Source of the DNA: Cryptomeria japonica | Taxonomy: Eukaryota > Streptophyta > Pinopsida > Cupressales > Cupressaceae | Direction: 5' to 3' | Assembly (NCBI RefSeq): GCF_030272615.1 | Contig: NC_081406.1 | Location: 472,804,400-472,864,399 of the forward strand | Length of the DNA stretch: 60,000 nt | Shown: positions 11,100-22,960 of the stretch, piece after piece | Numbering within the stretch: position 1 is the stretch's first letter | How the letters are laid out: every line of letters begins with the position of its first letter | Notes under the pieces: model-generated | Told to the model about the DNA's origin: nothing | What the model saw: the letters and a program-made list of their open reading frames with translations, nothing else | Databases searched by the model: none | Translations under genes and position numbers: made by a program

Positions 11100-11960
11100 T
11101 GTTGGAAAGGGAAAATTCGATTCAGGAAGAATTTTCTTGAAGTCTCTTCAACTTTCCTTGCTCAGAGAAGGTTTTTCATCAATTCTACACATTTCCTATT
11201 TTTTAGGAAAATTTCCAAATTAGGGTTCCACGGTCCAGGAGAGAGAAAATTCTCCTAAAAAATGAAATTTGTAAAATGTTTTGAAATTTGGATGTGATTT
11301 GATGCCCGGGAATGGATTTTTAAAAACTTTTCCTGGGGGAAATTTCTTGTTTAGTTCATCCCTGATTCCTTCGTTGCCTTAAAAATTTTATCTTCAATTC
11401 ATCCTTGGATGTGTTTTCTTGTTGTGGAGGAATTCTCCTTTGGAAAGAAATTTGTTCCTTACCCTGAGGAAGGAAATTCTTTATACCTTAGCCAATTTTC
11501 ATGATTTCCAAGAACTATGTCCTGAAGGAAGAAATTTCAAACACTTAGTCAATTTTTCACCTTTCCTGGAATTTCTTCTTCCTAGGTGCAATTCTTCCCT
11601 GATGAAGGAATTCATCTCTTTGTGCACTGTCCATGAGAAGATCATTTTAGCGCACTCCTGTGTTCCTAGGCGACATTTTACACTTGGTGGGGAATTCTTT
11701 CAATTCCATGGATTCCTTGCATCCCTCTGTCTAGCGCTCCTTCTCTCACTTGGGCGCTAAAATGCCTTGGTCAAGGACTCTTGCAATTTGCCTGTTTCTC
11801 CATGCACTCTTCATTCTGGCACCCTCCACAAGGCTGGGGCGGAAATTCCTCCCGAGGAAGGAATTCATTGTTTTGTGAATTGTCCGTGTCTTCTTTTCAA
11901 CATCCCTATTTTTTAGGGATCCTCCTAAACTTTAGGAGCCAGGTTCATTAGATGGAGAAT
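11100..11960. repeat. Degenerate short-repeat region of E1b
   Basis: Recurrent GAAGGAATTC, GAAATTT and CCTGAAGGAAG words, plus dyads such as TTCCTATTTTTTAGGAA (about 11188) and ATCCCTATTTTTTAGGGAT (about 11903). The 113-codon ORF here (11419-11760) follows the repeats and is not taken as a gene. Confidence 0.5.
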
Positions 11961-12119
11961 TTTGCCACAATTCCGAATCTATAACAATTTCCTCATTCCG
12001 GCAAGATTCGGTGTCTAAAAATAGCAAATTCAAAAATTTGCTTGAGGGGAATTTTATTTTCTATTCCTCCTTGACCCCTTGGATTCCATGCCTTAGGCAA
12101 AATTTCAACTTTTTAGCTT

Positions 12120-12560
12120 GGGCGTTGAATTCACTATGCCTTGGAATTTTCATTTTTTTACACCTTCCATGGAATGTCGAGTTTGGCGCCCAAGTCCACA
12201 TTTGGGCGGATTTTTCATTTGGCCAAGGATTCATGGAATTTGGCTTCCATCTATGGGAATCCCATTTTGGTGCCCTCTTCAGTGCTTGGGCGACATTTTT
12301 CTTTGGCCAAGGATTCATGGAATTTGTCTTCTCTCCATGGGAATCCCATTTTGGCACCCAACTGCATACTTGGGCGGAATTTTCACTATGTCGTGGATTC
12401 ATGGAATTTTCCATTTGTCCTTGCCTTCCTCAGTTAGGCAGCCAACTGCATCCTTGGGCGCAATTTTCACTATGCCATGGATTCATGGAATTTTCCATTT
12501 GCCCTTGCCTCCCTTAGTTTGGTGCCTAATCATTTCCTTGGGCGGAATTTTTCATGCATG
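12120..12560. repeat. Tandem array of about 105-bp units (CTTGGGCGGAATTTT core)
   Basis: Four to five units each contain CTTGGGCG(G/C)AATTTT or TTTGGGCGGATTTTT, then GG.TTCATGGAATTT, then CC..TTGCC or GGGAATCCCATTTTGG. Overlapping ORFs on both strands are by-products of the repeat. It holds the same relative place as the arrays at 21700-22480 and 43400-45480 in other E units. Confidence 0.8.
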
Positions 12561-13059
12561 GAGGATTTTGATGCTTTTCACAAGTTCCAGGCTCTTCGTT
12601 AGGATATATATATGAAATATATATTGAAGATACCACTTATACTTTAAGTTATATTTCATATATATTGTCAGGATGTTTGAGAGTGGTTTCAGGTCCATAG
12701 GAATCATAATGCAAATTCTGGATTTTGGAAGATCCTTCAAGCTTTCAGACTTAGTCAAATTTCAGGCCTTTTTCGGATCAGGATGCCATTGGTGGATTGA
12801 TGTGAATTTCTGGACTTGGATGATTTTGCATGCTTTCCTCTTTTGGAATAGGAGTTCCAAACTTAACCATTTTTTGATCCAACTTGTCTGCCTTTTGACT
12901 CTTCCGGATTCAGAAATGGTCTTTATGAACGTTCAGTCTTCAACGTCTTCAAAGATATTCACCTTTCAGTGTTTTCCTGTGAAGATCCTGCCAAAAATAG
13001 ATTTTCCCAAATAGTAAGTGTTTCAAAAATGTCAAGGTTTGGGCAAAGTAGGTCAGAAA

Positions 13060-13200
13060 AGCACTTACTAAAAATAGAAACTTACTAAAAATAGAACTTA
13101 CTAAAAATAGTAAGTTTGATTTTTGGCAAAATGACGACATTCCAGGACTCAAAAAAATCCCTAAAAAATAGGGACTTTCTAAAAATAGAAAGTTGCTCTG
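13060..13200. repeat. Hairpins with a common TAAAAATA centre
   Basis: ACTTACTAAAAATAGTAAGT (about 13096-13115), TCCCTAAAAAATAGGGA and CTTTCTAAAAATAGAAAG follow one another, and CTTACTAAAAATAGAA half-units precede them. The equivalent region in E2 (22600-22735) has the same kind of dyads. Confidence 0.8.
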
Positions 13201-13479
13201 TTTTGACTCAAATTTTACTGGGAGGTTCCTTGAAGGGTCCTGATTCTAGTTGTATCTTTAGTTTTCCCAAAACCCTAACAGGAACCCCTAAAATCTAAGA
13301 CTGAAGGCGAAAACCCTAAAATTAACAAAACGAGTCCTAGACTTCATCAAATTCACCCAAACAAAAAGCAGATTTAATCAATATGACCCCCAAACACTTG
13401 CAAAGTAGAGAGATTGACAAGGCTGCTGCGAAAAGGACCAAAAAAACAAAGCCAAAAGATCGAAAGGGCCTAAAAAGAA

Positions 13480-13526
13480 GGGGGGTCCCCGTTTGCAATG
13501 GGTCGATGTGTGAAAACGTCACAACA
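13480..13526 (-). repeat. Conserved E terminus with twin hairpins (E1b)
   Basis: Read on the minus strand: TGT, then TGTGA/TCACA around a 5-nt loop, then a CCCATT/AAACGGG-type dyad, then GGGGACCCCC. The same arrangement ends E2 (22908-22960) and E7 (45828-45872). The second stem is mutated here. Confidence 0.75.
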
Positions 13527-15983
13527 AGTTGCAAGGCAAGCACATCCAACAAACAGCTTACTCAGAGATAAGAAGTAGTCCGGATTCACCTTCCCTATGA
13601 TTTTGGGTGCATTTGAAAAGTTCAGTGCAAGCCGATGAGTCACTTGCCAAGTTAGCATCTTATGGCCTACAGGAACATTTCCCAAGAAAATGCTTTGATC
13701 ATGACAATTTGGCAAAAAGAGCCTGTGGCAGGTGCTATATAGCAAAGGAATCAATTGAGGACTATTGGAAGAATTGTTCTGATGACTATGAGGTCTGACG
13801 ACGTGAATATTCAAGGTTAAGTGTGCAGCAGATGCAACTTTATGAATACCATTGGGTCCCGGATCAAGTGACAAACTCTGGCAATTGCTTGCAGGTTCAG
13901 GAGTTTGAGGCAGTAAGATACCTCTTGCCGGGCATTGATTGGTCTCAGGACCCAATTACTGATTTTGAGGCAATTATGGCAGCTCCAGGAAGGTACACCG
14001 ATCATTGGTTACACCAGCACATTGAGAGACTGACCCATGAAGGAATTCAATTCAAATACCATATGATGGGCAGTCTCGATTCCCAGTCTTCGGAAGATGA
14101 AGGAACCTCAAGTGCACCAAAGGAAGATGTTGAGAAGCCCGAAAAGAGGAAGAAAGCCAGAGCTAATAGAGGGGCTCGGACGTCAAAAATGACTAGAAGG
14201 GAAAAGATCCCTATTAGAAGGCCAGAAGTCACTTCATTATCCAAGGACCTTAGTTCCGAGGATGATGTAGTTGAACTTAACTATATACCTGCTCCGCCCT
14301 CCCAGAGCAATGTTGATGCATTCGAAGCTAATAATCCTCCGACACAAAATGAGCTAAATACAGAGGTGAGGATCATTGATTCTAGTGAACCTGGAAATCA
14401 AGTCGAGGAAGGAGAAATTTCATCCAATCGAGAGGCTGATATTCATGAACTCACCCAGGGGAGTCAGCATGAATTACAACTGCATAGTACTGGCACAGAT
14501 GACACCACCGTCGAAGGAGAACGAAAGGGGGATGAGACTCACAAGCCCGACAAAACTGAAGAGCAACCATCACAAGAGGATACCTGACAGTTGTTCAGTG
14601 AGGTAGGGGAGAACTTAGCTATATGTAAAGGGCTGGATACTGCATCTGCTCCTTCTATGACAAATCAATTGCAGATATGCAGTGTACCAGCTGAAACCTC
14701 TAAGGAGCAGAGTGGAAATTTGGCCATAACATCCGGGCAGACCATACCTCAAGACTGGTTAGTTGCTCGTGCACAGCGGAAGGCAGCCACCAAGCCACCA
14801 ATCGACTTGGAGGATATTTTCTCTCGCATAGGGGAAACAAATTCCAAAGGGAAGAAAAAGCCTAAGACCTACTCCCGGATCACCAAGGATGGAGCAGAGG
14901 AACCGCACCATCCATGTCGCTACCCCGCCTGTCAATAAGCCAGCAGATCAAATTGCGTTGGTCGATTATAGCATTACAACCGTCCTGATAGGGTGAACCA
15001 CCAAAGAACATGAAAGGGAGGAGTTCAAGGACTCCGTGCAAAATATGCTCAGGCAACTTGACGAGATAACTGCTGAGAGAAACATGTACCGAGTTCGTGC
15101 TAAGCAGGCTGAGGGGTACATTGATCACTTGCTGAAACCGTTGCATCATGCCCCCGAATCCCATGTTCCCCCATCAGCATTGGCGCAAAGGACTACAACA
15201 GAGTTTGAAGGAGTACGGGATACCGCCAAGGCTGTCAAGGAATGGATTCGAGACATTAAGGAAAAGGGAGAGCTGATCATTGAAGATGTAAAGGAAATGG
15301 CCCACCACCGAGAGACCATTTTGGTCAAATTGTTCGAGGTAAAGAGGGAATGTCTTAGGGTTCATGAGGTTGTTGCTACAACTCTTCCCCTCATGAGGGC
15401 TCTTTTCTGGACCCACACACAGATTCCCACATTGTCCGCTATCCTGGATCCCTATGACATCGACATCTTTGAAGAATGGTGCTGGACCACCACCATGAAG
15501 AGTGAAACAAAAGGTACCATTAATAAAGAGCAGGCGGAATGCGAGGAAATCTTGAAAGATATGAGGGACCTTGGTGGAAGGATCCTCCGATCAATGGTTC
15601 TAAGCTGGAAAAATAGTTTGTCCGATGACCTAGTGCAGCCGGACTGGGAGGATAGATTGAGAATAGATAAGGTCGCATATTCCACGGATGACCTTGATTT
15701 TGCCAGTGGATTGCATTCAAACATTTTGTGTTTTGAAGCTCATCGGTCCGACTGGAAGGATGGGTTAAAGCATGTAGATCGTCATTTGGAGGGCATGCAA
15801 TATAAAACACGTCATCCTCCTATGCCTCAGTTCATGGTGCTGTTCCAGCTATGCATCAGATTTCAAGCCTATGTTCGGGCAGAACGTGCGGCAGGTCGAG
15901 ACCTCTGGAAGGAATATTTGCACGCCGAGGATGAATTTCTAGAGAAAGGTTCTACAACAGAAAAAGAAAAAGTGCTTTCATAA
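13527..15983 (+). pseudogene. E-family protein, copy 1, C-terminal half
   Basis: The frame resumes after E1b with ARQ, then PMILG (copy 3 has VPIILG). After a frameshift near 13610 it aligns through CFDHDN..., YWKN..SD.EV..., IDWSQDPITDFEAIMA and RYTDHWLHQH (copy 3: IDWSEPEISDLRALMAPV). A long acidic and Lys/Arg-rich linker follows (about 14090-14590), then a second linker (14591-14938). Then comes YSITTVLIG.TTKEHE, a coiled coil, and a helical C-terminal domain (15036-15983) ending with WK.GL....RHLEGM. The C-terminal 315-codon stretch is uninterrupted and was probably lost to stops last. Stops or shifts at about 13570, 13797, 14587 and 14938 show it is dead. Confidence 0.8.
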
Positions 15984-17089
15984 AGTGTAGAATTCTTTTA
16001 AAATCTTAAAAAGCACTTTTTGGCCATAAAGTTCATTTCTAACTGCCAAATCAGTTGTAAATCTTGAGCTCCGTGCATGTGCACTTTTTGAGCTGCTTTT
16101 TGGTAGTTATTAATTGCCTTTTTGGGTAGTTATTTTTTCTCCTTTGGTGGTTGTTGATATTTTGCCTCCTATTTATGGGCATGGGTACTATGTTGTATTG
16201 ATGAATCTGGGCTACTTGTTTTGTTTTGATCTTGGCCATTCATCTGAGTTTTGAAACTCTATTTAAAGGGGTTGGTTTTCCCTTATTTTGGAGAAGTCTA
16301 AGATTGTTGCTAAAACTCTGGCGAAATTCATGCAGAATTGATGGAAATTGAAGCTGTCTCATTTCTTTGTGAGTGCATGGTCTCCTTCACCATTTAATAT
16401 TCTTGTTATGCATTTTGTTTTCAGATAGTATTTTTAGGATAATATTTGATAGAAACCTTGGTGTTCATACAATTAAGGATTGGCTGATTGTTACTCCCCC
16501 TGCATGGTCAGTCTGAACCCATTTGTGTACTTAGTTCGGTTGTTAAACATCAAATGAATAGATGTCAAGTTCTGCATTTATGTTTAGTAGCATGAAAATT
16601 TAGCTCCCTTTGAAGATTGCACTAGATTTTACAACATTGTGCTTTATTAGCTGATAATGTTAAATCTGTTTTTTTGAGGTTTCTATCTATCTTCTTGAAT
16701 ATGTTATCTTAGATAAATTAACTAGATATTCTCCATCTCTTTTCCCTTCCTTTTTCCCCCTTTTTTATCAAAAAGAAACCATACAGTCAAGCTGAGATAG
16801 TATCAATCCAAGCAAAATCGGATGATATGGGACTGTTGAACTTTAGGGAACTCGTTCGAAACCGATTTCGTCTAACCTTAAGTCCCCTTTGTGTTTCCAG
16901 CAAAACACATCAAACTGCTAAGCTATCCTGTAGTCAAGACTTGACGATCGAAACATTGAGGTAATCGCCATTGATCAAATTAGTACAGCACTAGGGATTT
17001 CCTTATTTCAAGAGAGGATAGGATTCTTAGTATTCTATTCTGCATTGGCCGGATGAAGTCTTAGCAATGCGATTTTAGCCACGTCAACA
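15984..17089 (-). repeat. Conserved 1-kb E block at the 3' end of copy 1's gene
   Basis: Read on the minus strand from 17089 it starts TGTTGACGTGG, then CAGAATAGAATACTAAG and ATCCTATCCTCTCTTGAA, as in the blocks at 9851, 17289, 23193, 37391 and 50870. It follows the gene stop at 15983 directly, so gene and block lie in the same relation as in copies 2 and 3. It marks the end of unit E1; the other end lies outside the window. Confidence 0.8.
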
Positions 17090-17288
17090 CATCTGTGAAA
17101 AGAAACAATGTTAGAATTTGACCTCTTAGGTTTGCAGGAGATAACACAAAGAAAATAGGACAAAAATAAGAAATCCAATTATGATGTTTTATTTCAAAAG
17201 CAATAGCACCTTTAGGTACAAGGGTACATGTTGGCAAGATGGTTACTATTATTTTGTAAACACACACACCCCATTGCAAATGGGGACC
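17090..17288. other. Spacer between E units, with the start of another E (E4) at about 17229
   Basis: About 140 bp of unassigned sequence, then TGTTGGCAAGATGG...CACACACCCC followed by CCATTGCAAATGGGGACC, which is the conserved E terminal hairpin in sense orientation. Unit E2 has inserted directly after GGGGACC. The E4 sequence resumes at 22961 with AGACCCCTCTTTTT. Confidence 0.55.
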
Positions 17289-18190
17289 TGTTGGTGTGCT
17301 TTTTATCACCCACCGAACATAGAACAAAATGTCCAAGGACACTCTACCCTCTCTTGAACAAAATCACTATGTAGGCTAAGATTGCCTGAAGATCATATGG
17401 CGACTCCAAGGTTTATATGTGCGAACAAGGGGCTTTACGTTGGATATAACTTCCTTGGTGATGTTTACTGAAATACGAGGGGGACTTACGCTCAACTGAT
17501 AAGATCCTCAAATTAGAACTTAGATAGATTTGACAATAAATGTTATCTGCTTTTTTTGGGAAGTTTTCAATTTTGGATTTCAAAAAAGGATAAAAAGGAG
17601 AAGGGTTTAGAAGTTATATGCTATTCCTAAGAACTCGAGACGATAAAGATTAGGTGAAACTAACAACAACACTTTGCTTCGCCACACTAAGGACAACTAC
17701 ACAAAGTAAGTCTAATCTTCAAAGGTCGTGCTAAAGATTTTCATACTGTGAATAATACCATCAAACGAACAATATCTATCCAATAGAAGTTAAAGCAACC
17801 ACAATATGAGCTCAAACTAACTTTACACAATAAACAAAAATCATTTGTTCAAAAAAGTATGAGCAATAATTTCACTAATCTATACTATCATATCTTTCAG
17901 TCATCTAACAACTTTGTAAAACAAATCTATTCTATGCTGAAGAAAACATGAAACCATGCAACCAAGTGATAACAATAAGGACTCAAATCAAAAAGCAAAT
18001 GAACTTTTATTATCAAAGTATTTTTTAGCAACAATCTCATAAATTTCTTCACACAATAAAATGAGAGAAGAGGAGCTTATATAGAGTTCCAAAAACAAAT
18101 GAAAGGCCTAGATAAATCAAAGATCAATGATTGAGATCAAAACATAACTACGCTAATTAGAGTTTCCCATAATAACAATAAGAACTAATG
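17289..18190 (+). repeat. Conserved 1-kb E block of E2
   Basis: Carries the shared words GAACATAGAA, CCTCTCTTGAAC, GGGGCTTTACGTT, CTTTGCTTCGCCA, TTTTCA.ACTGTGAAT and a TATATA at 18078-18083. The telobox palindrome is degenerate here (GCTAATTAGAGTTT near 18150). Confidence 0.8.
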
Positions 18191-21100
18191 CATGAAAGAC
18201 AAGTGGCGCGAGGAGCTATCTTTGAGGAAGGTGCATCTTTATCCTCTTTCGGTGGTAGTATGTTTGATGAATTTGGATGCAATAGGGCTGACCTCTTCCA
18301 TCGTGACATGTGGCAACATATTCACCTTGAACTCCATTCCATCGAGGTCATCTTCATACGTGGTAAAAGCATTCTCCCATTCCAACTCTTGTTTCTGGAA
18401 GGCATCCCAGATGGACAAAAAACTGATGCCTTATTCAAATTCTGCTTCAGGATTGGTCCAGTGATGGCGAAGAAATTCTCCCGAGTTCTAAGCTTTAGAT
18501 TTTCCACCTGCATATCATTTTCCCGAATGGTTTCTTTCCCAAGTATATCAGTAGCTGCAAGGATAATATTGTTTTGAATTTCTCTAATTTGTTCCTCAAC
18601 TTTGATACCATCAACCTTCACCTTTTCTAGGACTTCACTTCATACAATTAATTCCCAGTACCATGTGTTGAAATCATATATAGCCCTTGCTGCAATTACC
18701 TGTTCATCAATTAACTCCTGCTTAGGAATTCCTTTCAACACCCTAAGGCATGGGATTACTCTATCCTGAATGTCATGAAGGTCTTTCCATGTTTCTGCCA
18801 CATTTGCAATTCTGGAGAGCAAAGAAGAAATCTGCCCATATTTCAACATCAAATTTTCCACAAATGTGGCAGCTTGCTCACTATTGCTTGCCATCTGTTC
18901 TTTGGCCTATTTGGCTGTCACCTTTCCCTCTTCGAAGTCTCCAATTGTTTCCTGCAAGAAATCCAAAAGTAGAGGAGCCACTGCATCATCGTGATCAAGA
19001 GGCTTGGTCAAGTGCTGAACATACTTCTTCGGGCGCTCAATTTCCTTCTTGTATTCTCTTTTCTTCCCTATTTCCTTTTCTAGTCTTGCCTTGATGGAAG
19101 TGACTTAATTGTCCAAGTCCTCAACTTCCTGTCCCTTGGTGGTTGGACCCAAGTGGAAAGTGGTAATTTCATACTCTCGAGGAGTAATGTCTTCCTTTGC
19201 CTTATCAACTTTCGGCACAACAATCTAAACTGAACGACAACCTGTTTCGTCCCTTTGAATCGTTGAAAACCTCTTGGCTGTCTTCTTTATTGCAACCTTC
19301 TCTAATTTGGCCAAGAAATTAGATGTGTCATATTCTTCTTGAACTTCCATAGGCACTTTTATTTTCATTCTTTCCTTTAACCAAACAGGAATTGATTACT
19401 TTCTTCACACGAATTATCCTTGACCCCTTGAAGAGAGGAAATCATTCCCTCTTGGAATCCTTCATCCAGGATATCCATCTCATCATTCTTTGACTCAAGT
19501 ATTTCTGTGTTTGAAGGAGATGGGGGCTCTTGATCCTCCTACTAGATTGATTCAATATTTCCTTCATGGATTGGAGAAGAATCCTTATCTTGGCCAGTGA
19601 TTCATTCTCTAGAATCAATATGATGTCCGAATTCCTAGATGTAGCGGAATGGGAGGGGCTTGATTTTTGCCTCTTTTCAGTAGGTTCCTCATTCACAACT
19701 TTCTTCCCCTTTGACCTTGCGTAGTCATGAATTGCTTCCTTCTTTTTTCTCAAATTAATGCTTTCAATTGGCCCGACACTTTGAGATGATTCTTCATTAG
19801 AAGAATATGATTCTACTATGCTCATTAAGTAATAAGTGAGAGTCATATTCCTTTGCTTCAGCTCCTGGACTTGCTAATGAGTCCACCATTGTGAATACTT
19901 GACAACTAGCCGCATCAAGGTGGCTTCATCTGCAAGTTCTGGTTCCGACCGTTTCATAGGAGGAATAGGCCTATTCTCATCAAAGCGTGGTTGAGTGTAC
20001 TCTCCATCACATTCTAGCTAGTCAGGTACACATAAATGATCGGTTGTTCTGATCAAACTTACATGTAATCTGGACCATAGTCTTTTCCTGACATCAAATT
20101 CGTCCGTACCATTTGCCCAAAAGTCCTCAAGATCCACCCTATGCCTGTACTTCTCTCCATTTACCAATCCAATGTGATTGTGGGGGTCAAAGTTAGCTCT
20201 AGATCAATAGAAAATGAATGGATACCATTGCATCTCCAGCCTTGCACCTTCAACCACTTGTGTCGTTGAATGTGATTCCTACATATTTCCAATGAATAAT
20301 GGAAAGGAAATGGCAGTCTTATGTTTTGCTCTTTGGAAGCCCTCATATGTTTCCAACTGCCTCAGAACTTCAAGCAATATCATTCAATTGGTAGGATAAA
20401 TTGGAAGTCGGTAAGGACATCCGGTAAATCCCTAGACTCTTACATATGTGAATTTAGGATACTGGATAAACTAGGATCCATATTTTCGTATAAAGTCCTC
20501 GGCTTCTTGAGTGAGCCTCTGATGTGTTCCTTGCTGCATTATCCTAGTGATGTACATAAAAAATGCATCATTCACTTGTTTGAAGTGAGCCTTCTCATGA
20601 AGTTGCAGCTATGGATAATAATCATAGGCTTTGAACTCATTTTTGCCATTACCTACTACACCGTTGCATATCACTCCCGTATATCTGTAATTCCTGGCTA
20701 GTAGGTAAATAATGTAGGAGCTCATGTAGAAGGATCTCGTTTTCTCCAAATTTCTCATCTGTTCATCAAGGTTGTTGCTGATTATCCAAAACCAATTGAA
20801 CATTTTGACCCCTAAAGTGATCTCGTCAATAAAGTAATACATCCAAGTCTCAAAAGGTGCACCCTGAGGGCTGCCCATTACTTTGTTCAGCAACAAAACA
20901 ATATCGCCATAGTCCTCCTTGAAGTCTGTGTGAAGAAGGCTCTTCAACATCCTCTTATATGCACTCCGTGACTTTTCCTGCCATAGTTTGTTGATGTTTG
21001 TAGCACAAGGCTCAAGCTGGTCTTCATAAACTTTTCTGGTTACCTCCTTGGTTTTGTATGATGTCCGGTTATAGTTCAAATTTCTAAATGCTTCTTGGAT

Positions 21101-21365
21101 AGCCAATTCTCCAAGGTATGCCCAAACTCTCCTGTCAGGAGCAATTATCAGTCTCTCCTGAGCATTGTAGTGCAATGCACATTCAACAATCAGCTCACTG
21201 CACTCCATAGCTGGTGGGAATCCAGCTGCCTCGACTATGCCATTTATCATCATTCTTCAAGCAATAGGTGTGGGTAAATGTCCTTCATGCCCGTACATTC
21301 TCTTTTTAAAGTCCTTGAAATCCATGTGACCAAGGTTGGTATCTCCAACCTTTTTCCACCTTAAA
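18190..21365 (-). pseudogene. E-family protein, copy 2
   Basis: Homologous over its whole length to copies 1 and 3. The N-terminal part reads GDTNLGHMDFKDFKKRM, AAGFPPAMECSEL, LLNKVMGSPQGAPFETWMYY, SFYMSSYIIYLL. The C-terminal part reads EYEITTFHLGPTT, a coiled coil, then RVIPCLRVLKGIPKQ (copy 3: DVIIPVLQVIRQTPRK) and a final WENAF...DLDGME helix. The centre is a Lys/Ser/Glu-rich linker (19442-19846) with an NLS-like EKRQKSSPS. Many stops and frameshifts show long decay. No nuclease, polymerase or protease signature is visible. The start is uncertain because the first alignable residues lie at about 21365. Confidence 0.75.
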
Positions 21366-21699
21366 GTTATACTTTTGACTGGATTTCTTGATAAAATGTG
21401 TCTTCACTTCTGGAAATTCTTGACTATTTCCTTCCTTTATTAGAAAATCTACTTGTTGCCTTCGAAAATCTGCCTTCCTTGAACCTGGGAGAGAGAGAGC
21501 TCTTCAATTTTCAATTTTGAGAAAGAATGAGAGTGAAAATGACAAGTTAAAATTGATATAAGGCTGAAAAGTTTGATCATTTTAGCATTTTTACATTTAC
21601 CTTGGATTCATCGAACCTAGTCTCCTTCTCATCCTCCTCAAAATGGCAACTTAATCTCTACAAAAGATTTCAAAAGAAAGTTTCTATTCTCACTCTTGG

Positions 21700-22480
21700 C
21701 GCCACTTCACACTTAGCCAAAATATCTTCACCTCATCCACATAGGCGAATGTGTTGTCATGGAATCTTTTAGATTCTTTTAGTTCAAAAATTTTGGGTGA
21801 ATTTCCCTCTCTTACATTTCAAACTTGGTCAACTTTTATCCATGGCGGACTTGAGGTGCTTGCAAGTCATGTTTTCATGTGTGAGGCCGACTTGGGCCTT
21901 GAGCATGCCAAACTTAACCTTCTCTTGGTGGACCTTGTGTAGTATCATGAACCTTCTCTTGGCGGACCTTGTGTAATATCATGACATTTTTTTTTCTTGA
22001 GAGATGGAAGACTTCAGAGGTTGTTGTGCCATTTTGGGCGGAGTTTCTAGCTTGTCATGCCATTCCCTCTTCTTGACCTTGGCAGACTTTAGCCAATGTC
22101 ATGTCATGCTATTTATCCTTGGCGGAGTTGATACTCTCTCATGCAAAGCAGAGTTCATGTGTGCTCATGCAATGTTTGGCGGACTCCACCATTCTTCATG
22201 CTAGTTGAACCTTGTGTTGGGAAGAGTTTGCATGCTCTTGTGTAGGGCGGACTTGGAGTGTCTTCATGCCAACATGGGCAGAGTTTACTTGCTGTTAGGA
22301 CAATCCTTTTGGAGGGGGCGAACCTCATCACATGTCATGCAATTCATGTTTACAAGCATGGGCAGAGTTTGTTGTATGCTATGCAATTGCATTTCCTAAA
22401 ATATCTCCTCCATATATTGGCAGACTTGAGCATGTGTTGTGCGATCTTTCTACATGCTTGAGCGAACTTGCAGGCCCTCA
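21700..22480. repeat. Degenerate array of GGCGGACTT / GGGCGGAGTT units
   Basis: At least ten occurrences of (G)GGCGGA(C/G)(C/T)TT-like words spaced about 50-70 bp, mostly followed by CATGC or GTCATG. Reverse-complement AAGTCCGCCA words form the array of the + oriented unit at 30387-37390, which places both arrays at the same position in the E unit. Confidence 0.7.
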
Positions 22481-22599
22481 AATATCTACTCCCTTGCTTT
22501 TGCCATGAACACTTGGATGATTTTCTTTGATTTTCAACCTTAGAGGTGTAAATTTTTAATTTCGAAAGCCGGAAGCCCACTGCCCTAATCGACCTTTCC

Positions 22600-22735
22600 A
22601 AAAATAGAAAAAAGGACCCCTAAAAAAATAGGAAAAACTTTCTAAAAATAGCCATTTTGGGGATCATGCCCAAAGTGCCAAAAATAGAACTTCCTAAAAA
22701 ATAGGAAAAAGCAAAAAAACTTTCCAAAAACAGAA
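22600..22735. repeat. TAAAAATA hairpin cluster of E2
   Basis: Successive CTTTCTAAAAATAG, CCCTAAAAAAATAGG, CTTCCTAAAAAATAGGAAAA and CTTTCCAAAAACAGAAAG dyads, matching the E1b cluster at 13060-13200 in position and style. Confidence 0.7.
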
Positions 22736-22907
22736 AGTTGTCCAATTTGGCTCAAATCAATTGCGTTCTTCATCCTCCGGGCCTTCTAAGCACTTTGACA
22801 GTGTCCAAACACTATTTTGATGATTGACTCCCTGATTGACCGGGGTGACCACTTGAAAATCTAACTCTAGTCTCTCATAGATTGGCAACTAAGAACCCTA
22901 AAAAGAA

Positions 22908-22960
22908 AAAGAAACCGGGGGTCCCCATTTGCAATGGGGCGATGTGAAAAGGTCACAACA
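22908..22960 (-). repeat. Conserved E terminus with twin hairpins (E2)
   Basis: Minus strand: TGT, TGTGA-CCTTT-TCACA, TCG, CCCCATTGCAAATGGGG, then ACCCCC. Two consecutive hairpins lie within 45 bp of the element end. Confidence 0.85.

Larger units (their letters stand above)
9851..13526 (+). mobile_element. E unit without the gene (E1b), inserted in copy 1's gene
   Basis: Starts TGTTATGACGTG and ends CGTCACAACA, matching the ends of the gene-bearing units at 17289-22960 and 37391-45872. It contains the conserved 1-kb block (9851 to about 10920), then short-repeat DNA, a ~105-bp tandem array, TAAAAATA-loop hairpins and the terminal twin hairpin. There is no E-family ORF. It splits the copy 1 coding frame between LMEV and ARQ, which fixes the insertion point to within a few bases. 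An AAGT is repeated at the two junctions rather than a clean 5-mer. It may be a deletion derivative, or the gene may be an optional cargo. Confidence 0.8.
17289..22960 (-). mobile_element. E unit with gene (E2)
   Basis: The plus strand begins TGTTGGTGTGC and ends GGTCACAACA. Flanking 5-mers are GGACC (17284-17288) and AGACC (22961-22965), an imperfect 5-bp duplication. Order on the plus strand: 1-kb block (17289-18190), gene copy 2 in reverse (18190-21365), upstream region with a possible TATA box, a GGCGGACTT array (21700-22480), TAAAAATA hairpins, and the terminal twin hairpin. There is no internal direct repeat of the ends, so the unit is not a two-LTR retrotransposon. It has LTR-like features (TG...CA, 5-bp duplication) yet carries a gene inside. 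Confidence 0.8.

Noticed and set aside
12011-12615. Overlapping ORFs of 117-168 codons on both strands
   Set aside because: They are produced by the ~105-bp tandem array; repeats whose length suits several frames stay open by chance.
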